The position numbers and the translations under genes were made by a program. A stretch of 64,000 bases of DNA from Alphaproteobacteria bacterium (GTDB taxonomy: Bacteria > Pseudomonadota > Alphaproteobacteria > Rs-D84). Shown here one piece after another: positions 58,303 through 64,000 of the stretch. Numbering within the stretch: the stretch's first letter is position 1; every line of letters begins with the position of its first letter. Where the stretch lies: positions 4,795-68,794 of the forward strand of contig JAGCET010000001.1 in the NCBI GenBank assembly GCA_017650505.1, written 5' to 3'. The notes below the pieces were generated by a model that was not told where the DNA came from, ran no database searches, and was given only the letters and a program-made list of their open reading frames with translations.

Positions 58303-59805
58303 ATGAAAAAATTTTTAATGGCGTTTTTGTTCATATTGTTGGGTGCAACCGGTGCACGTGCCGGCGAATTGTTCTTTGATGATGAACCGATTCAGGGTGG
58401 GTTGAATGTTGTTGAAATGTCGCGTGGCTTTGCCGATATTTATGAAAAGTTGGATGGTGTTAGTTGGGGCGGAAAAAGTATAAACGTTGCAATTGAAAGT
58501 TTGGAAAATATGAGCAAGGATGCGCATATTGCGGCGACTGATGAACGTGTTGTTTTGGTTTGGGGTGATTCGATTGTTGCAAATTATCCGCGGCCATCTG
58601 CGCGTGATTGGGATGCGTTTGGTGAAATTACGACGGCATTGGTTTTGAAAATGCGTGAACGTGATGCAAATTTGGCGGCGGCGAATGATGCGGAAATTTA
58701 TCGTGCGGTTGTTGACGGCCTTATGCGGGGGATAGATGAAAGAGGGCGTTATATATATTCGCGTGATGCAGAAATTGCAAGTGATGGTCGTATATTGACC
58801 AGTGTCGGTATCGAAGGGCGGCGTGATGAACGTGGAAACTTTCGGGTTCTTGGGGTGTATAAAGGTTCGCCGGCGGACAATGCGGGGGTCAGTGCGGGGG
58901 ATTTGATTGGTGAAATAAATGGAACTTTGGTTTCGGACATGGCTGATTCTGTGTTGGCGGCGATGATGTCGGGATTTAATTCTGGAACGTTAAAAATGAC
59001 ATTGATGACACCAACGGGAACACGGCGGATTGTTGTGCGTCGTGCAACGGTTGTTTTGGCCGATGCAGATGTTGTGTTTATGGACGATGATAATGGTGGA
59101 ATAATGGAAATTATCGTGAACCAGGTTTCTAATAATGCTGCGTCCATTGTTGCCGAGGCATTAAATAAACACCAAAATCTGTCCGGGGTGATTTTAGATT
59201 TGCGTTCGGCCATTGGTGATGACGAACGGGCGGCGGCGAAATTGGCAGGGCTGTTTATTGGGGCGCGTCCAATTATGCGTGTCGTTGAAACCGCAATGTC
59301 AGAAGTAGAAATTGTTCCATCGGGCGATGCAATGACAAGTGCGCCGGTTGTTGTTGTCGTGTCAAATATGACGCGTGGCACGGCCGAAGCGATTGCAAGT
59401 GCGTTCTATGAAACGGGACGTGGTGTTGTAATCGGTACTCCGACCGCCGGCCAGGCACGAATCGCATCACGATTGGATTTGAACGATGGGGGCATGTTGG
59501 AAATTATGAATAAATCTGTTAAAACGGGTAATGGTCGTGCGTTGGACAGACGTGGTGTGTTCCCGATAGTGTGTTTGTCGAATATACGTAATGCGGTTCA
59601 ACAAAGTGCGTTCTTTTTGAATGTTGTGAATAATGATTTTCGTTCGCACGATTATAATGCCGACGATAAAGTTGATGCAGATGCGGTGCGTCGTGGATGC
59701 CCGGTTATAACAAGTGGCGAAGATGAAGATTTGTTGGCGCGTTCGGTTGCAATAAAAATTCTGACCGATAAAACAGTGTACAGTCGGTTGTTAAATATGG
59801 AATAG
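58303..59805 (+). CDS. S41/CtpA-like protein with degenerate catalytic residues
   Basis: 500 residues. A signal peptide (MKKFLMAFLF..., ending ARAG) and an N-terminal helical part precede a PDZ domain (about residues 165-255, with VYKGSPADNAGVSAGDLIGEING). The S41 core follows. Aligned on E. coli Tsp, the Ser430 position is Gly359 (context MTRGTAEAI), the Lys455 position is Gln384 (TAGQA), and Asp441 is Glu370. A serine protease of this family needs the Ser-Lys pair, so it is probably inactive and may work as a PDZ scaffold or peptide sensor. AAGGAGGG precedes the ATG. It follows secDF and precedes a PAP2 phosphatase gene by 10 nt. Confidence 0.85.
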   Translation: MKKFLMAFLFILLGATGARAGELFFDDEPIQGGLNVVEMSRGFADIYEKLDGVSWGGKSINVAIESLENMSKDAHIAATDERVVLVWGDSIVANYPRPSARDWDAFGEITTALVLKMRERDANLAAANDAEIYRAVVDGLMRGIDERGRYIYSRDAEIASDGRILTSVGIEGRRDERGNFRVLGVYKGSPADNAGVSAGDLIGEINGTLVSDMADSVLAAMMSGFNSGTLKMTLMTPTGTRRIVVRRATVVLADADVVFMDDDNGGIMEIIVNQVSNNAASIVAEALNKHQNLSGVILDLRSAIGDDERAAAKLAGLFIGARPIMRVVETAMSEVEIVPSGDAMTSAPVVVVVSNMTRGTAEAIASAFYETGRGVVIGTPTAGQARIASRLDLNDGGMLEIMNKSVKTGNGRALDRRGVFPIVCLSNIRNAVQQSAFFLNVVNNDFRSHDYNADDKVDADAVRRGCPVITSGEDEDLLARSVAIKILTDKTVYSRLLNME

Positions 59806-59815
59806 GGGAAACATT

Positions 59816-60457
59816 ATGTTTGGTATAAAGAATTTGCATTGGTTGTGGATTATATTTTGGGCGGCGGTTACGGTTGCGTTAGTCGTTGCGGGTGTGTTTT
59901 GGTTTGATGTCCCGGTGTATAATTATCTGCGTGGGTTTAATTGTGCGGCATGGGGATATGTCGGTGATATATTCAGTGTAAAAAGTTGGATGGTGCTGTC
60001 GGCGATTGTGGTTGTTGCATTTTATATTCGTAAAATGATAGAGGGTCGCGCACATTTTCGTTTGTCTGATATGGTTTCACGAATTCGGTCCAGTTATGCT
60101 TTTTGGGTTTTCTGTTCTGTATTTTGTGCGTCGGCAATAGGAGTGGTGTTAAAGATTGTTTTGGGACGTGCGCGTCCGGTCTTGGCCCATGTTGATACAT
60201 ATGGATTTTTCCCGTTTACGGTTGATTGGGCTTTTTGGTCGATGCCATCGGGGCATACTATGGCGTCTTTTGCCGGATTGGTTATGATTGGAATGGTTGC
60301 ACCACGCGTCCGTTGGGTTATGTGGTTGTTGGCGACGGTGATTGGTGTGTCACGTGTGTGCGCCGGATTTCATTGGCCGTCTGATGTTATATTGGGGGTG
60401 TTTATTGGTATTGTGTCGGCATACATGGTTAAAAGAATTTTACAGTGCGATAAATAA
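59816..60457 (+). CDS. PAP2-family membrane phosphatase
   Basis: 213 residues, about five to six helices. The three PAP2 motifs are complete: KIVLGRARP (near 121-129), SMPSGHTMA (near 141-149) and SRVCAGFHWPSD (near 180-191), holding the catalytic His residues and Asp. Such enzymes dephosphorylate undecaprenyl-pyrophosphate, phosphatidic acid or phosphatidylglycerol phosphate at the inner membrane. Recycling of the lipid carrier would fit the polysaccharide and murein genes nearby, but the substrate is not proven. It is cotranscribed with the S41-like gene. Confidence 0.9.
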   Translation: MFGIKNLHWLWIIFWAAVTVALVVAGVFWFDVPVYNYLRGFNCAAWGYVGDIFSVKSWMVLSAIVVVAFYIRKMIEGRAHFRLSDMVSRIRSSYAFWVFCSVFCASAIGVVLKIVLGRARPVLAHVDTYGFFPFTVDWAFWSMPSGHTMASFAGLVMIGMVAPRVRWVMWLLATVIGVSRVCAGFHWPSDVILGVFIGIVSAYMVKRILQCDK

Positions 60458-60494
60458 ATGATTTGTCGGTCTGTTATTTGTGAATTTTTTGTGA

Positions 60495-60500
60495 TATAGT
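60495..60500 (+). promoter_or_regulatory. -10 element directly upstream of ftsK
   Basis: TATAGT preceded by TTTTTTGTGA, matching the extended -10 seen at several genes here. It ends 7 nt before the ftsK ATG and no ribosome site lies between. No good -35 is seen at 16-17 nt. Confidence 0.45.
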
Positions 60501-60507
60501 GATAGAT

Positions 60508-62739
60508 ATGAGCGAGAAATCTAAATTTTTACCGGACAGTGTTTCGGGCGCGTTGCGTGGTTTTGTGCTTCGGCTTTGTGGTGGTGCCGTGATTTGTGTC
60601 GCATCGTGGGCCGTGGTTGCATTGCTGTTTAATGACCCGTATTTGGATGGGGTTGTTGCCGCCGGTGATTTTGGTCGACAAGGTATAATGGGAAATTTTG
60701 TTAGTATATTGCGTTATACTATTGGGTATATTCCCGCGTTGTTTTTGTTGCTCTGTTTTGGGCGGTATGGAATAACACTTGCATTAGGTGGTGGTGATGG
60801 CACGCCCGAGTATAATATTTTGCGTGGATTTGTTGGTATTTGCCTTGGCGCGGCCGGTTTGGGGCTGGTTGCGCCGCGTGCGACGTTCGGCGGAATGTGT
60901 GGCGCGGTTGCGGCCGCAGATTTAGGCGGATTGGTCGGTGGTTTTGGTTTTGTTATTGGTGTTTTGTGTTTGATTGGCTTTTTGTGGATTGCGGGGATAT
61001 TGTTGCACATTGGACTTGCGGATGTGTTGCGTATCTTGCGCGCGGTATGGCGTACGTTGCGGTGGATTTTGACCGCGTTTCATTTGATGCGTCCGATTGA
61101 ATCCGATGATGAAGAAGAAACAGAAGAATCGGAACAGGAAGTCGAGGAGGAAGAAACAGAAGAGGAAGAAGAGGTTGTGGAAAAACCGCGTCGGCGGTCT
61201 GTGCGTCGGCGTACGGCATCTGCAACCATTGAATATGAATTGCCTGATCCAGAATTTTTGGAACAATCGATGTTCGGTAAAAGTGTTGTGACCCCAGAGT
61301 TAAAGCGTCAGGCATCGTTGTTGGAAACGCACTTTGCGCAATATAATGTGCATGGAACGGTTACCGGAATTCGCCCCGGACCAATTGTGACACTGTATGA
61401 ATTTATGCCGGATGATGGAACAAAGATAGCAGATGTGACAAAGACAGTTAAAGATATGACACGTGCGATGGCAACAGAAAATATTCGTATTGCGCATATA
61501 CCTTCTACTCAATTGATTGGCGTTGAAATGGTAAACTTAAAGCGGCAAATGGTGCGTTTCCGTGAATTGGTCGAAAGCGATATGTTTGTAAATTCTAAAT
61601 ATAAAATACCGCTTGCACTTGGTGTAAATATTGGGGGCGGGGCGATGTATTTTGACCTTGCGAAAATGCCGCATATGTTGATTGCGGGACGTACGGGATC
61701 CGGGAAGTCTGTGTTTGTTCAAACCATAATTACGTCAATTGTCTATCATTTTACACCGGATAAATGCAAGTTGATGATTATTGACCCCAAAGGTGTAGAT
61801 TTTGGTTTTTGGGATGATATTCCGCACCTGATTACGCCGATTGTTAAATTGGATGCGGCGGCGGCAGTAAATGCATTGAAATGGGCCGTGCGTGAAATGG
61901 AAGACAGGTATAAACAGTTGCAGGTTGTTAGTGCGCGTAATATCGAAAGTTATAATGAAATTGTTGCCGCTAAACGTGCCGCCGGCGAAAAAATTACTCA
62001 ACAGGTTGCGGTTGGAACAGACGAAGAAACCGGTGAATTGTTGTTTGAAACGCAACAAGTTGAATTAAATGATATGCCGTATATCGTTATCATTATCGAT
62101 GAAGTTGCCGATTTGATGAGCCTTGCACGCAAGGAAGTAGAGGCATGTGTTCAACGTATTGCACAAAAGGCGCGCGCGGCAGGGATACACCTTGTTATGG
62201 CGACCCAGCGTCCAGATGCAACGACGATTACTGGGGTTATCAAGGCGAATTTCCCAACCCGTGTTTCGTTCCAGGCGCGTAGTGTGATTGATTCTATGAC
62301 AACATTGGGCGAAAAGGGCGCAGAACAATTGTTGGCTATGGGCGATATGTTATTCAGCGAGGCTGGTCGTGTCCCGGTGCGTATCCATGCCGCATTTATT
62401 TCTGATGAAGAATTAACGCGTATAGGTGATTTCTTGCGCGCCCAGGGAGAACCAGAATATGCAGAAGGGGTGACATCTGGGGATGATGGTGATGCCAACC
62501 AAAGTTCTGGGGGTGGAATGATGCCGGGTGTGGGCGGTGCCGCATCATCGGGCGATAAAGATGCCGATTTGTATGCCCAAGCGAAAGAATATGTTTTGCG
62601 TGATAAAAAACCGACAATATCCTATATTCAACGTCGTTTAAGTGTTGGGTATAACAAGGCGGCCGGATTTATGGAACGTATGGAAACCGAAGGCATAGTC
62701 AGTGCGCCCGATGCCAATGGAAAAAGACATATATTATAG
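60508..62739 (+). CDS. ftsK: DNA translocase FtsK
   Basis: 743 residues. Four N-terminal membrane helices (up to about residue 170), a short acidic then basic linker (about 195-245, run of Glu), then the motor: Walker A AGRTGSGKSV, Walker B VIIIDEVADLM and the RNQRPD-like ATQRPDATTITG. The C-terminal gamma domain (SYIQRRLSVGYNKAAGFMERMETEGIV) reads KOPS and contacts XerD. The linker is much shorter than in E. coli, as in most bacteria. The ATG at 60508 lies 7 nt after a -10 box. A GTG three codons earlier would overlap that box. It acts with XerD (49.4 kb) in dimer resolution. Confidence 0.93.
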   Translation: MSEKSKFLPDSVSGALRGFVLRLCGGAVICVASWAVVALLFNDPYLDGVVAAGDFGRQGIMGNFVSILRYTIGYIPALFLLLCFGRYGITLALGGGDGTPEYNILRGFVGICLGAAGLGLVAPRATFGGMCGAVAAADLGGLVGGFGFVIGVLCLIGFLWIAGILLHIGLADVLRILRAVWRTLRWILTAFHLMRPIESDDEEETEESEQEVEEEETEEEEEVVEKPRRRSVRRRTASATIEYELPDPEFLEQSMFGKSVVTPELKRQASLLETHFAQYNVHGTVTGIRPGPIVTLYEFMPDDGTKIADVTKTVKDMTRAMATENIRIAHIPSTQLIGVEMVNLKRQMVRFRELVESDMFVNSKYKIPLALGVNIGGGAMYFDLAKMPHMLIAGRTGSGKSVFVQTIITSIVYHFTPDKCKLMIIDPKGVDFGFWDDIPHLITPIVKLDAAAAVNALKWAVREMEDRYKQLQVVSARNIESYNEIVAAKRAAGEKITQQVAVGTDEETGELLFETQQVELNDMPYIVIIIDEVADLMSLARKEVEACVQRIAQKARAAGIHLVMATQRPDATTITGVIKANFPTRVSFQARSVIDSMTTLGEKGAEQLLAMGDMLFSEAGRVPVRIHAAFISDEELTRIGDFLRAQGEPEYAEGVTSGDDGDANQSSGGGMMPGVGGAASSGDKDADLYAQAKEYVLRDKKPTISYIQRRLSVGYNKAAGFMERMETEGIVSAPDANGKRHIL

Positions 62740-62743
62740 TGTT

Positions 62744-62773
62744 TATCCGTCTTCGCTTGCGCTCCGTCGCGAC
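62744..62773 (+). repeat. Dispersed GC-rich element, intergenic copy
   Basis: TATCCGTCTTCGCTT then GCGCTCCGTCGCGAC, directly after the ftsK stop. It is followed at 62778-62797 by an imperfect stem-loop, CCGGGAAC/GGTTCCGG. Same family as 46662-46690. Confidence 0.75.
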
Positions 62774-62802
62774 TGCGCCGGGAACTTCTGGTTCCGGATT
62801 TG

Positions 62803-62822
62803 TGTTAGTGGTTAGTAAAAGG
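62803..62822 (+). repeat. TTAGTG-rich element, copy 5
   Basis: TGTTAGTGGTTAGTAAAAGG, which shares GTGGTTAGTAAAAGG with the copy at 13293-13345. It lies between ftsK and the convergent secreted-protein gene. Confidence 0.65.
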
Positions 62823-62867
62823 TTGTGTCGGTCAATCGATCGAAATTTGTGATTATGGTTTCTCTGT

Positions 62868-63998
62868 TTAATCGGAATATGCACCGAACATTACGGCACG
62901 AAACGTTGGGTTTATGCCAAGCGCCCAGGAGCACTCTAAGGAACAATTTTTACCGTATATTCCCCTATATACCCAATGTGATGCCGTACCATTTGTAACC
63001 GGTGCCGTCAGTTTGCAATAACACCTGTTGATATCATAATCGGTGAAACGTTTGCCATTTTTATATTCCTCGTATGCGGCGTCCAATGTCGGCCACAATG
63101 ATGATGGTGCAACGCTGTAAGTCTCTATGGAACCAAGTGTGCCAGATATAACGGCGCTTATACCACGGATTTCTTTATTGCAATTTGCACTGTTTGCACC
63201 GGTGCATGTTACACCATCGGCACTGATTCCGGTGTCGTATGGGAATACCGCACCCCAATCACCCGCATGTGAATATTCGTTTGGTGTACTAACATTTGGT
63301 CCCCATCGGCTTTCGGTACACCCGGATCGATTTGCATAGGTTGTACCATCCGTATCGGTTAAGTATTTACCGCAATAATAAATTGACTGTGAATCTTGGG
63401 GTAAATTTGCCGTAACGGGCAACGGTGCCGGCGCTGTCAATGCCGTGACGTCCCATAATGTACCCTGGGGGTCGGAATCATTCCGTGTCAATTCATGGTC
63501 AATTGCATATTGCACCGCCGCATTTAATGTTGATGCACGAACCAATCCGTTTTTATATGTATTACGTTCGGCGCTGTATATCGGTGTCCCAACGGTGACA
63601 CCGGGGCCAAGTCTGCCACTACTACTAGAGGTTGTTCCTGTATATGTGACAACATTTTGATCGTTTAACGAGCGTATTTTATCATTTTTGGCTGCGTTTG
63701 CTGTGTACACCGTACCCGATGTGGGTATCCCGTTCGACGCGCCGTTTGTTAAATCCGTTACGATATCACGTGCGCCCGGTGTGCCACCAAGTGTTGTTGG
63801 TCTTGTCACAATCTTGTCAACCGTTGTGCCGGCGGGCAATGGTTGTATTAAATCTTGGCTGCGTCCCACACGGTCATTTACATATTCTTGTGATGTTAAA
63901 ATATCATTTTCTGATTCGCTTGGTACCTTTTGCTGATACGCCGTATCCGCATAGGCATTCGATACAACCAATGAAACCAGTAATATATATTTTTTCAT
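62868..63998 (-). CDS. Secreted protein, Thr/Ser-rich with C-terminal Cys cluster
   Basis: 376 residues. A signal peptide (MKKYILLVSLVVSNAYA) is followed by a Thr/Ser/Gly-rich low-complexity region (residues 60-145). YYCGKYLTDTDG, a CTGANSANCNK pair and CYCKLTAPVTNG then CSLECSWALG near the end supply seven or more cysteines for disulfides. Probably periplasmic or surface-exposed. No named family is recognised. The end FRAVMFGAYSD is compact and hydrophobic. It is convergent with ftsK across repeat elements. The ATG is 2 nt from the window edge, so its ribosome site and upstream context cannot be judged. Confidence 0.75.
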   Translation of the reverse strand: MKKYILLVSLVVSNAYADTAYQQKVPSESENDILTSQEYVNDRVGRSQDLIQPLPAGTTVDKIVTRPTTLGGTPGARDIVTDLTNGASNGIPTSGTVYTANAAKNDKIRSLNDQNVVTYTGTTSSSSGRLGPGVTVGTPIYSAERNTYKNGLVRASTLNAAVQYAIDHELTRNDSDPQGTLWDVTALTAPAPLPVTANLPQDSQSIYYCGKYLTDTDGTTYANRSGCTESRWGPNVSTPNEYSHAGDWGAVFPYDTGISADGVTCTGANSANCNKEIRGISAVISGTLGSIETYSVAPSSLWPTLDAAYEEYKNGKRFTDYDINRCYCKLTAPVTNGTASHWVYRGIYGKNCSLECSWALGINPTFRAVMFGAYSD

Positions 63999-64000
63999 TT

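Noticed and set aside
1..64000. CRISPR array
   Set aside because: No regularly spaced direct repeats of 24-40 nt with unique spacers. The repeats found are dispersed or paired only.

Overview
The window looks like chromosome from an uncultured, AT-leaning alphaproteobacterium, probably host- or gut-associated. GapR (DUF2312), a zinc-finger J-domain protein of alphaproteobacterial type, AddB, SecB, LpoA-like/RsmI, YajC-SecDF and an LptF/G permease indicate a Gram-negative proteobacterium. GapR and the J-domain protein are the narrowest markers. Coding density is high, with many 1-20 nt overlaps. No rRNA, CRISPR array, transposase or prophage was found. The assignment is inferred from gene content, not from a phylogeny.

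Layout. 1-6.6 kb is accessory: a partial secreted protein, small orphan enzymes and regulators, and short repeats, including a 52-bp palindromic unit repeated on both sides of an isochorismatase-like gene that has lost its catalytic cysteine. A tRNA-Gln closes this part. 6.7-12.6 kb is a MarR-controlled tripartite efflux operon (TolC, a very short adaptor, an RND pump without the usual proton-relay residues) ending in a NADAR protein. 12.7-36.6 kb is mostly housekeeping: def-fmt-truA, comEC, gapR, pyk, lpoA-like/rsmI, engB, addB, xthA, an acyl-CoA ligase, mnmE-ruvA, yebC, ruvC, a DciA-like gene, mltA, secB, an MFS carrier and recA. 36.6-44 kb is a surface-polysaccharide island of eight glycosyltransferases in two converging runs, each with an RgpF-like gene. 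44-62.7 kb returns to core functions: typA, serS, trxB, xerD, lptG, greA, mutL, yajC-secD-secF, a degenerate S41 protease, a PAP2 phosphatase and ftsK. Secreted cysteine-containing proteins lie at both window ends, at 20.2 kb and at 53.9 kb.

How the genes fit together. Replication, recombination and repair are strongly represented (RecA, RuvA, RuvC, AddB, RmuC, XthA, MutL, XerD, FtsK, DciA-like). The envelope set links lipid, peptidoglycan, LPS and Sec export functions (fadD-like, lpoA-like, mltA, lptG, secB, yajC-secDF, PAP2) to the polysaccharide island.

Most unusual points: two 49-bp palindromic elements inserted in frame in mnmE and read in the same phase; a dispersed GC-rich element that supplies the C-terminal tail of serS; a TTAGTG-rich element concentrated in convergent intergenic gaps; a shared promoter upstream of three orphan genes; and three proteins that lack catalytic or coupling residues normally conserved (isochorismatase-like, S41 and RND).
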